Assembly: GCA_963543845.1 (NCBI GenBank)
Contig: CAUUCL010000022.1
Location: 1 to 12,512 of the forward strand
Origin: CAUTNH01 sp963543845
Lineage (GTDB): Bacteria; Bacillota_I; Bacilli_A; Acholeplasmatales; Acholeplasmataceae
DNA length: 12,512 nt
Direction of reading: 5' to 3'
How positions within the stretch are numbered: position 1 is the stretch's first letter; each line of letters begins with the position of its first letter. Below are positions 6,454 through 12,512 of the stretch, in pieces. The translations under genes were made by a program, and so were the position numbers. Below the pieces are notes generated by a model that was not told where the DNA came from, made no database searches, and saw nothing but the letters and a program-made list of their open reading frames with translations.

Positions 6454-8241
6454 TTAAACTCCTCTTAAAAACTTTAATATTTCAAACATTGAATAAGTGT
6501 CCTGCATACAATAATTTATGGCATTTTCTCTATATCTTTTAAGTTCCTCACCCTTATAATTGGGTGAGATAAAAAACTCAGTTAAAGCAAGTACACCATT
6601 TTTAATTGGCATAACATCATAGGCATTATTTCCAATTAAGGTCGGGTATGTTATTTTAATTGATGTTTTTCCTTGAAAGTTTGGATCATAGTATGGATAT
6701 AAATCAGGATTAGAATTTGTAAGTTTAAACTCATTTGCAATATCATCCATATTAGAACCTGAGAAAACATCCATTAAATCAACTAATCTACCTGCAATAT
6801 TCTCAAGCCTTTCTTTATACTCAGGAAAGATAGTAGCAAGTTCTAAAAGTCTTGATTTTTCAAAGCCTTTATTATATGCAATAACACTACCTCCATCATT
6901 TTTAATTGCCTTAACTAATTCAGATACTAATTCTCTTCTTTCATCAATTGCAGGAGATTTTGATAAAAATGAGATATTATCTAATTTTTTATCGCATATC
7001 CCAGGCTCTTTTTCTATGTGAATAGAAAATTGAAAGACTGATTGAGTATATGGCTTTTCCCCATAAAATCTTGGAATAGGTAGTGGCAATGTTTCAAAGT
7101 CTAGATGGTAAATAGGATATTTTAACTTTTTGATAAAAGATGCTACTAATTCTTTTTGAATAAATTTTTTATTTTCTAAAAGACATTCTAACTGAATTTT
7201 TCTTTTTTGATAATATGGTTTATCTGATAGTAAAATATCAGCGCAATCTGTAATAGTTTTATATTCTTTAGAATTAAGTGCCTCATAAAAATTAATCTTA
7301 TTATCATTTTCTCCCATAAAACCAAGATGATACATGTAAAATTTATAAAGATTATTATTTTTAGGAATATTATTTTCTTTAAAACAAATCTCTAAAAAAG
7401 GACATTCTCGCGTTTTTTTATAAAGACATTTTTTAGAAATTTTAGGATTTGAAAATTTTTCATTATTTAAATAACTAATAGCATTTTCAAGTTCATATTT
7501 AAAGTTAGTATTTAAAATATACTCAGATATAAAATTAGCATCAATTAGTCTAATTAAGCTATCACCATATATATCAACATCATTTTCTTTTTTGCCATCG
7601 TGGATGTATTCTGAATTTAAAAGTGCAATATAATAGTTTACCTTTTTTTTATTTGGATTAAATGAATCTGAATTTTCTAGAACAAATCTTTGAAATGCTA
7701 AGTCAAAAAAGTATCTAAAATCTCCAAATGGATTTGATAATTTTATTTTTAACTTCTCATCAAAGACAATATTTATAATTCCATCTTCAATTCTAGTTTT
7801 ATTTAACTTTAAAAGTTTAGATGTTGTAGATGCTTTAACCTCTATAACATTTATCTCATCATCTGTTTCTTTTAAAATATCTAAAAAGGCATAGAAGTTA
7901 TATCCTTCATAATTTGCAAATGCACGATATTGTTTTGTATCAATACTTTTAGATTTTATTCTAGATGCAAATTTATTTTGAACTATTCTATCTGCATACC
8001 TTTCAACCTTAGCATACTCATCTTGCAATGTTCTAACTTGAAGGTCATCTTTTTTAAGAATAAACTCATCGTCTTCATCATACATATGTTTTAAAACTTC
8101 AAGTATCTTCTCATTTGTTTCTTGATTTTGTAAATCATCGCAAGTGATAATTGCTTTTTCTTTTTTTAATTTTATCTCCCATAAAGGAGCAAAATTATGA
8201 CATCTAATTAAGTTTAAGAAAAGTGATTTTGATATATCCAT
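6454..8241 (-). CDS. DUF2779 protein: Cas4/RecB-like nuclease fold joined to a DEDDy exonuclease-like domain
   Basis: From the ATG at 8241 the protein has 595 residues. It starts MDISKSLFLNLIRC, like the SKSxFLxxxxC start of DUF2779 relatives, so I prefer this codon over the ATG at 8268, which has AGGA almost touching it. A PD-(D/E)XK-like core is visible at about 121-136 (FLDILK, then IEVKAST: Asp121, Glu134, Lys136). Four cysteines, Cys14 plus Cys272, Cys280 and Cys286, resemble the iron-sulfur staple of Cas4 and AddB. The C-terminal half, about 375-592, has the RNase H-like pattern DFET (Asp381, Glu383), AYNKGFE (Glu461), LMDVF (Asp491) and YCMQD (Tyr577, Asp581). A DNA or RNA processing or repair role is inference; no substrate is known to me. 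The start overlaps the lipoprotein stop (TAATG), and GAAGGA lies 12 bases upstream. Confidence 0.8.
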   Translation of the reverse strand: MDISKSLFLNLIRCHNFAPLWEIKLKKEKAIITCDDLQNQETNEKILEVLKHMYDEDDEFILKKDDLQVRTLQDEYAKVERYADRIVQNKFASRIKSKSIDTKQYRAFANYEGYNFYAFLDILKETDDEINVIEVKASTTSKLLKLNKTRIEDGIINIVFDEKLKIKLSNPFGDFRYFFDLAFQRFVLENSDSFNPNKKKVNYYIALLNSEYIHDGKKENDVDIYGDSLIRLIDANFISEYILNTNFKYELENAISYLNNEKFSNPKISKKCLYKKTRECPFLEICFKENNIPKNNNLYKFYMYHLGFMGENDNKINFYEALNSKEYKTITDCADILLSDKPYYQKRKIQLECLLENKKFIQKELVASFIKKLKYPIYHLDFETLPLPIPRFYGEKPYTQSVFQFSIHIEKEPGICDKKLDNISFLSKSPAIDERRELVSELVKAIKNDGGSVIAYNKGFEKSRLLELATIFPEYKERLENIAGRLVDLMDVFSGSNMDDIANEFKLTNSNPDLYPYYDPNFQGKTSIKITYPTLIGNNAYDVMPIKNGVLALTEFFISPNYKGEELKRYRENAINYCMQDTYSMFEILKFLRGV

Positions 8242-10739
8242 TATATTCCAAATTCCTTCAAGAACCATTCCTCATTTATAAGATATCCTAAAACTAAATA
8301 CTTTTTAATATCTTCTTTACTATTTTTATTAAATGTATTATTTATTAAAACATCCACATCACTTCCAAGATAACTTGGCTTATTTCCGATAAAGATATTT
8401 TGATTGTTATAGTGATTTAAAACTAAACTCTTATCAAAGTTAATATCAAAGATAGTATTTCCATTTTCATTTTTTATCACGTAATTTTCAAAAACTGTAT
8501 TTAATATTTCAAGCTGGTTATGATTTGATGCATATAACCCTAGATTATATGTGTATTTACACATCTCGGTTAAATTTATATTGCTAATAGTATTTTGTCC
8601 ATCTCCAATGATTTCAGTTTTATTACCTGATAGAAAAGCAGCTGTTATTTTCTTACCAAAACCATAAACCTGACCAATATTATTTTCTGATATAAACTGC
8701 CCCATAATCTCAATTTTTTCAATTCTTCCTCTTACTAAAAATCTAAATTTACCATTTTGATCAATCTTAGCCCAAGAGTAGACTTTTTCATACTTATTAT
8801 TCTCGCTTGAAGATCCTTGGTTAGGGTTGTTTGGTTTATCTTTTAACTCTTTAAAAGTAATAACTGCATAACCATGTAAGTATTTATTGTATTTTTCTTT
8901 TTTAACTTGGTAGTAGGCATCTTGCTCAATTTTAAAAAGTGATTGTGTCTCATTTGGAAAAGTTCCAGGAGTTATATTCTCATAAACTTGCTTTTTATTA
9001 TTTTCAAAGTAAACATTCTCTTTTTGGGCATCCTCTCTTTTTTCATAAGTATTTGTAATAGATAAAATATCTGTATTTTCATATACTGTAAATTCATAAT
9101 AGTATAAAAATGGCACCCTTGGCTCTTCTTTTAAATCGGACTTACTAATCTCACGGTTATTTATATATAATCTTTTAACACCTGTATTTACATCGCTTTG
9201 GTTAGGTGTATAAGTGTCTGTTCTCATATAAACTCTGGCTCTCTCTCCTACCCTGTAAAACTTTTTATCAACTTCAGTAAGAGATATTTTTCCACTTTTA
9301 TCCGAATAAGCTACATCAAAATCAAAGCCTATTCCTTTTCCATTTAATCTAACTGTTGCGATTTTATCAGTATTTTTCTCATCTAAACTTCTAACTAAGT
9401 TATTTACAAGATAAAGGCTTGATATGCTATTTGATGTTACGTATCCTGCTACAATTCCAGCATAAATACTAAGATTTCTTTTAGGATTGTCTCCAAGTTT
9501 ATTATAATAATCAGATACTGCTCTTGAGGGTCTATCTACTTTATTATCATCTGGTAAAAGTAAATTAGGATTTATATTATTTACAATATCAAGCATAGAA
9601 TCTTTTACGCTTACAAACTCAACTAGCGCTTTATCATTTGCTCTTCCCAAAACAATTCCAAGGGATGCTCCACTTGCTCCTTTGTTATTGATTTTAATTT
9701 CTGAGTTTAATATTTTAATATTTGATACAAGTCCACTAGTAGAACCTGCAATAAGTCCAAAATTAGCATCTAAAAATGATTTATTTAAATCCTTAAATCC
9801 AGGTTTTACAGTTAAGTTTAATTTAACATTATTAAGGCTGATATTGCTAATTCTTGTATTTTCTCCTGCTCTTTCACATACTAAGCCAAAGCCAGAATCT
9901 TTATAGCTTCTATCATAATCGTATGAGTCTTTATTTTTAGCCTCTGAATTATTTAAATTAACATTTTCAAATTTAAGATCTTTAAACTCTCCTCCGTCAA
10001 GAAGATTTTTAAATATTCCATAAAAGTGATATTTATAAGGTATTTTTTTATCACTTGATTGTCCATCTTTTTTAAAAGTGTCGTAAATCATAGTACTTGA
10101 TGAGATATTTTTAAAGGTGTGATTATTTCCATTAAACACTCCTGAAAAATTATATCCAAGTGGTAGGAACTCTTTATCTTTAAAGTCAATATCATTTTCT
10201 AGAATATAATTTTTTCTAATGTTTTTATTCTCATCTTTAATATACTCTTCCATATTTTCTTTAGCATATTTTATATAATCATCATAATCACGAATTACTG
10301 CGTTATCTAATGGATCACTTTCACCACTAGCATTAACCTTTAAATCGGCTATTTGTCTTTTTGAATCTTTTCCGCGGAAGTGATAGTGATAATTAAATTT
10401 AACCTCAGTATCAGTGTTATGTGAAAGATTAGTTAAATAAAGAATATACTCATTTTCACCAACTTTAGCCGCATATGGCTTTTCAGTAGCACCTGTTACA
10501 GCATTTTTATACTCAGCGCTTATTCTATCGCCATCTTTAAACTTATATGTATTTTTTATTTTCAAGGTAAAATTAAGTTCTACTTTATCATAATAATATT
10601 TTGATTTTTCCTTATTTACCTCAATTTCAGCTTGTGGTCTTTCATAATCTTTTGCTGGTTCATTATTGTTATTATCTTTACATGAAACTAGTAAAAAAAT
10701 AAAAAGAAACGATATAAAAAATAAAAATATTTTCTTCAT
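8241..10739 (-). CDS. Large surface lipoprotein with GLUG/beta-helix-like repeats
   Basis: This is an 832-residue predicted lipoprotein. The signal peptide MKKIFLFFISFLFIFLLVSC ends in a lipobox with Cys20, followed by a KDNNNN linker. Residues about 35-137 look like a beta-sandwich domain. From about 148 the sequence follows the familiar beta-helix pattern: YILENDIDF, FLPLGYNFSGVFNGNNHTFKNIS and FYGIFKNLLDGGEFKDLKFENVNL. GLUG-like turns follow, FGLVCERAGENTRISNISLNN (283-303), FGLIAGSTSGLVSNIKILNS (327-346), LGIVLGRA (360-367) and AGIVAGYV (427-434). The last 370 residues, with many aromatic and charged residues, match no family I recognise. A second small beta-helix may exist at about 708-755. 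It would sit on the outer face of the membrane; binding or adhesion is a guess. ATG is preceded by AAGGGG seven bases upstream. It is the first gene of the long operon. Confidence 0.78.
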   Translation of the reverse strand: MKKIFLFFISFLFIFLLVSCKDNNNNEPAKDYERPQAEIEVNKEKSKYYYDKVELNFTLKIKNTYKFKDGDRISAEYKNAVTGATEKPYAAKVGENEYILYLTNLSHNTDTEVKFNYHYHFRGKDSKRQIADLKVNASGESDPLDNAVIRDYDDYIKYAKENMEEYIKDENKNIRKNYILENDIDFKDKEFLPLGYNFSGVFNGNNHTFKNISSSTMIYDTFKKDGQSSDKKIPYKYHFYGIFKNLLDGGEFKDLKFENVNLNNSEAKNKDSYDYDRSYKDSGFGLVCERAGENTRISNISLNNVKLNLTVKPGFKDLNKSFLDANFGLIAGSTSGLVSNIKILNSEIKINNKGASGASLGIVLGRANDKALVEFVSVKDSMLDIVNNINPNLLLPDDNKVDRPSRAVSDYYNKLGDNPKRNLSIYAGIVAGYVTSNSISSLYLVNNLVRSLDEKNTDKIATVRLNGKGIGFDFDVAYSDKSGKISLTEVDKKFYRVGERARVYMRTDTYTPNQSDVNTGVKRLYINNREISKSDLKEEPRVPFLYYYEFTVYENTDILSITNTYEKREDAQKENVYFENNKKQVYENITPGTFPNETQSLFKIEQDAYYQVKKEKYNKYLHGYAVITFKELKDKPNNPNQGSSSENNKYEKVYSWAKIDQNGKFRFLVRGRIEKIEIMGQFISENNIGQVYGFGKKITAAFLSGNKTEIIGDGQNTISNINLTEMCKYTYNLGLYASNHNQLEILNTVFENYVIKNENGNTIFDINFDKSLVLNHYNNQNIFIGNKPSYLGSDVDVLINNTFNKNSKEDIKKYLVLGYLINEEWFLKEFGI

Positions 10740-10776
10740 AATATTACCCCTTAATACCTATTTATTCATAATATAT

Positions 10777-10785
10777 ATTATACCA
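10777..10785 (-). promoter_or_regulatory. Extended -10 promoter of the lipoprotein-cysS-sigma operon
   Basis: The minus strand reads TGGTATAAT, a perfect -10 box (10777-10782) with the extended TG. No good -35 hexamer is seen 16-18 bases further up, where the sequence is A/T-rich (AAGTTA). The start would lie about 30 bases before the lipoprotein ATG. It is the only clear promoter I see for the six-gene run down to the sigma factor. Weak internal promoters in this AT-rich DNA cannot be ruled out. Confidence 0.65.
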
Positions 10786-10848
10786 AAAAATATACTTTTT
10801 AACTTTATAAAGGATGGTTAAAAATTTAATAATAAAATTTCTTTAAAT

Positions 10849-10885
10849 AAAAAAAGCCATATAAAAGCAATCTTTTATACAGCTT
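10849..10885 (-). terminator. Strong intrinsic terminator after rpsI
   Basis: A 14-bp hairpin without mismatches (two G-U pairs) runs from 10854 to 10885 with the four-base loop ATTG as read on the minus strand. A run of seven T follows (10849-10855 region). It begins six bases after the rpsI stop codon and separates the rplM-rpsI unit from the lipoprotein operon. The plus-strand reading also ends in several T, but no gene comes from that side within the window. Confidence 0.92.
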
Positions 10886-10891
10886 ATTTTT

Positions 10892-11299
10892 CTAACGCTT
10901 AGAAAATTGTGGAGCCTTTCTAGCTTTTTTAAGACCACATTTCTTTCTCTCTTTTTTTCTTGGATCACGAGTTATTAGTCCAAGTGGTTTTAAAAGAGGA
11001 CGATAACTTGGTTCTATTTCTAAAAGTGCACGTGTAATACCAAGTCTTATAGCACCTGCTTGACCTGCTATTCCACCACCAAATACATTACAAACAACAT
11101 CATAATTTTTTGAGTTTTGTGTAACTTCTAGTGGTTGCATAACATCAAGTCTCATTGCTGCTGATGGAATATATTCCTCAAAAGGTCTTTCATTAACTAA
11201 AAATTTTCCTTCTCCTGGTCTAAGGATAACTCTTGCAACAGAGCTTTTTCTTCTACCAGTACCTAAAAATTGTACTACTTTATTTTGAATTTTTGGCAT
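10892..11299 (-). CDS. rpsI: 30S ribosomal protein S9 (uS9)
   Basis: S9 is a small-subunit ribosomal protein whose C-terminal tail reaches the P-site tRNA. The 135-residue protein carries the family landmarks GTGRRKSSVARV (14-25), the VFGGGIAGQAGAIRLGITRALL core, and TRDPRKKERKKCGLKKARKAPQFSKR, ending in the universal SKR. The start ATG lies one base after the rplM stop, with a G-rich Shine-Dalgarno sequence (GGGGG) inside the end of rplM, so the two genes are translated from one message. The protein is complete and ordinary. Confidence 0.98.
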   Translation of the reverse strand: MPKIQNKVVQFLGTGRRKSSVARVILRPGEGKFLVNERPFEEYIPSAAMRLDVMQPLEVTQNSKNYDVVCNVFGGGIAGQAGAIRLGITRALLEIEPSYRPLLKPLGLITRDPRKKERKKCGLKKARKAPQFSKR

Positions 11300-11300
11300 A

Positions 11301-11732
11301 TTATTCTACCCCCAAAACAATTGGTTTTTGTGCTTGATGAGTGTGTTTGTCATCTTTGTATACAAATAATTTTCTAAACATATCTCCGCCAAGTTTTGTC
11401 TTTGGAAGCATACCTTTAACTGCATGTTCGATAACAAATCTTGAATCCTTAGCAATTTGTTCTTTAGCAGTTCTTTGTCTTAAACCACCTTTATATCCAC
11501 TATGGCGATAATATATTTTATCATTCATTTTTAAACCTGTTAAAACAAGTTTATCTGAATTTATAACAATCACATAATCTCCGCAATCACAATTAGGAGT
11601 AAAAATAGGTTTTTCCTTACCCATTAAAATTTTAGCAACTTTAGTAGTTATTCTTCCAAGTGGAGCAGCACTTGCATCAATAACATACCATTTGCGTTCT
11701 ATATTTTCTTTTTTTGCTACAAAAGTATTCAT
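11301..11732 (-). CDS. rplM: 50S ribosomal protein L13 (uL13)
   Basis: L13 is an early-assembling protein of the large subunit. The 143-residue protein shows RKWYVIDASAAPLGRITTKVAKILMGK, YVIVINSDKLVLTGLKMNDKIYYRHSGYKGG and AVKGMLPKTKLGG, which are family signatures, and it has the usual length. Its ATG follows AAGGAG eight bases upstream. The gene is first in the rplM-rpsI pair, a widely conserved arrangement, and is preceded by a promoter and a possible L13-type leader hairpin. Confidence 0.98.
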   Translation of the reverse strand: MNTFVAKKENIERKWYVIDASAAPLGRITTKVAKILMGKEKPIFTPNCDCGDYVIVINSDKLVLTGLKMNDKIYYRHSGYKGGLRQRTAKEQIAKDSRFVIEHAVKGMLPKTKLGGDMFRKLFVYKDDKHTHQAQKPIVLGVE

Positions 11733-11755
11733 CTATAATTCTCCTTAATTTTATA

Positions 11756-11777
11756 GTCATTAGGTGTAAAGAATGAC
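11756..11777 (-). promoter_or_regulatory. Possible L13 autoregulatory leader hairpin
   Basis: The rplM leader contains GTCATT and AATGAC, which pair as a 6-bp perfect stem around CTTTACACCT. The hairpin would begin almost at the predicted transcription start. An alternative pairing AGGT/ACCT overlaps it and would exclude it. Firmicutes are known to carry an L13 leader motif upstream of rplM, and position and shape fit. I compared only from memory, so family membership is tentative. Confidence 0.5.
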
Positions 11778-11784
11778 CTTTGAT

Positions 11785-11813
11785 ATTCTATCATAAAGAA
11801 TAAAAAAAGTCAA
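11785..11813 (-). promoter_or_regulatory. Sigma-A-type promoter of rplM-rpsI
   Basis: The minus strand has TTGACT (11808-11813), a 17-base spacer and TAGAAT (11785-11790), with TG one base before the -10 box. It is a strong match to the housekeeping consensus, as expected for ribosomal protein genes. The predicted start is near 11778, about 45 bases before the rplM ATG. Confidence 0.85.
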
Positions 11814-11825
11814 ATTTGATAACTT
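11802..11825 (-). terminator. Weak possible terminator after the recombinase gene
   Basis: AAGTTA pairs with TGACTT (6 bp, one G-U) around a seven-base loop, followed by a run of T, two bases after the recombinase stop. The stem is AT-rich and its 3' arm overlaps the -35 box of the rplM promoter. Termination is therefore uncertain and may be partial. Confidence 0.4.
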
Positions 11826-11826
11826 G

Positions 11827-12429
11827 TTAAATTTTAATATTATGTTCGATCAAAAATTTAGAAAGAGTGTTTCTATGAACCTTTAACTTTCTAGCAATAC
11901 TGCATTTTCTAATCCCTTTGCTTATATATTTTAAAATTAACTCTTCCTTACCAGTTAACTTTGTTGCAGATGATTTTCTTCCTCTTGGTCTTCCAAGAAC
12001 AATCCCTTCAGCTTTTCTCTTAGCAAGAGCTTCTTTTGTTCTTTGAGATATCAAATTTCTCTCAATCTCAGCAGATAAGCCAAACGCAAAGGCAAGAACC
12101 TTACTTTGAATATCATCCCCTAAAGTATAGCCGTCTTTAATAGTGATCACAATGCACTCTTTTTGCATACAGATGTTTAATATCTCCATAATCATAAACA
12201 ATGACCTACCAAGCCTTGAAAGTTCAGAACATATTATATAATCGCCTTTTTTTACTTCCTTTAAAAGTTTACCTAAAGCTCTTTTAGAATAATTTTTTGT
12301 TCCTGATATAGTTTCTTCTATCCAGTCATTAATTTCATAACCCCTTTTACTACAATAATTTAATATCTCAAATCGCTGGTTTTCAATAGTTTGCTTATCA
12401 GTACTTACTCTAATATAACCAAAAAACAT
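11827..12429 (-). CDS. Serine recombinase, invertase/resolvase family (Mpi-like)
   Basis: This is a 200-residue site-specific recombinase. The catalytic domain covers about 1-120, with the nucleophile Ser9 in GYIRVSTDKQT and the conserved arginines Arg7, Arg72 and Arg75 (ELSRLGRS). The long E helix follows at about 105-138. GRPRGRKS then leads into a DNA-binding helix-turn-helix at about 155-198. Small-invertase length and the phrase IENQRFEI recall Mpi-type master invertases of Bacteroidetes and their Firmicute relatives. The aspartate of the resolvase DRLGR motif is serine here (Ser71), as I recall for this subgroup. The Shine-Dalgarno sequence AAGGAGG lies four bases before ATG. It may invert promoter segments or be a remnant of a mobile element. 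No target inverted repeats were recognised in this window, so its substrate is unknown. Confidence 0.9.
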   Translation of the reverse strand: MFFGYIRVSTDKQTIENQRFEILNYCSKRGYEINDWIEETISGTKNYSKRALGKLLKEVKKGDYIICSELSRLGRSLFMIMEILNICMQKECIVITIKDGYTLGDDIQSKVLAFAFGLSAEIERNLISQRTKEALAKRKAEGIVLGRPRGRKSSATKLTGKEELILKYISKGIRKCSIARKLKVHRNTLSKFLIEHNIKI

Positions 12430-12447
12430 AAATCCTCCTTGTTTTTG

Positions 12448-12458
12448 ATTATATTATA
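12448..12458 (-). promoter_or_regulatory. Candidate -10 region(s) of the recombinase promoter
   Basis: Two overlapping TATAAT boxes occur in TATAATATAAT on the minus strand, 19-24 bases before the recombinase start codon. The only -35-like hexamer nearby is TTGCTC (12473-12478), 14 or 19 bases away depending on the -10 used, which is a poor fit. The promoter call rests mainly on the -10 boxes. Confidence 0.5.
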
Positions 12459-12475
12459 CGAGCCTTTTTGATGAG

Positions 12476-12510
12476 CAAGGATTCACCGAGGAAAAATTTA
12501 CCAAGGATTC
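12476..12510. repeat. Pair of 9-bp direct repeats upstream of the recombinase gene
   Basis: CAAGGATTC occurs at 12476-12484 and again at 12502-12510, 26 bases apart start to start. A third related block lies between them: on the minus strand CCTTGGT, CCTCGGT and CCTTGCT start within 27 bases of each other. The inner copy overlaps the best -35-like sequence of the recombinase. Such sites could bind a regulator or the recombinase itself, but the window ends here and chance cannot be excluded. Confidence 0.45.
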
Positions 12511-12512
12511 TT

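Noticed and set aside
8242..8268. Upstream ATG at 8268 as the start of the DUF2779 gene
   Set aside because: The AGGA there almost touches the ATG, the extra nine residues do not fit the family start, and the ATG at 8241 gives the TAATG overlap seen elsewhere in the operon.
8241..10739. Lipoprotein as a leucine-rich BspA or DUF285 surface protein of Mollicutes
   Set aside because: The repeats have the glycine-turn and asparagine pattern of GLUG/beta-helix proteins, not the leucine-rich or DUF285 pattern.
6454..10739. Lipoprotein plus DUF2779 as a phage-defence or toxin-antitoxin module
   Set aside because: There is no helicase, sensor, toxin-antitoxin pair or Cas gene beside them, and the operon continues directly into housekeeping genes. 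Coupling alone is not enough evidence.
12430..12512. Inverted repeats or an att site next to the recombinase
   Set aside because: Only short direct repeats were found and the window ends at 12512. No perfect inverted pair of convincing length is visible.

Overview
This is an AT-rich window of about 12.5 kb with every gene on the minus strand. It looks like chromosome from a low-GC Gram-positive lineage. The order cysS, rlmB, sigma factor, rpmG, secE, nusG is the order known from Bacillus subtilis and relatives. Small intergenic gaps, strong Shine-Dalgarno sequences and the high AT content suggest a Bacilli-like lineage close to the Mollicutes/Erysipelotrichia side of the group, but the window alone does not name the organism. 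The genes are intact under the standard bacterial code: conserved tryptophans are TGG and no gene is broken by TGA, so the Mycoplasma-type code is unlikely.

Layout in direction of transcription (high to low coordinates). (1) 11827-12512: a small serine recombinase of the invertase/resolvase family with its upstream region, which carries a short repeat. (2) 10892-11813: promoter, a possible L13 autoregulatory leader, rplM and rpsI, closed by a very good intrinsic terminator. (3) 1253-10785: one run of six tightly packed genes behind an extended -10 promoter. They are a large surface lipoprotein with beta-helix/GLUG-like repeats, a DUF2779 protein combining two nuclease folds, cysS, a CtpE-like P-type cation ATPase, rlmB and a divergent SigH-like sigma factor. 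Stop and start codons overlap or abut at most junctions (TAATG, TAAATG, TAATG, ATGA). (4) 1-1251: a near-consensus promoter drives rpmG (48 codons), secE and nusG, ending in a terminator whose stem contains the nusG stop codon.

Most genes serve translation, rRNA modification, transcription elongation and secretion. The less ordinary parts are the nuclease-like protein and large lipoprotein coupled to cysS, the ATPase sitting inside the conserved cysS-rlmB block, a three-helix SecE, the possible leader hairpins of rpmG and rplM, and the recombinase. I saw no CRISPR array, insertion sequence, tRNA or rRNA. I saw nothing that clearly amounts to a new defence or mobile system; the strongest candidates for novelty are given as findings.
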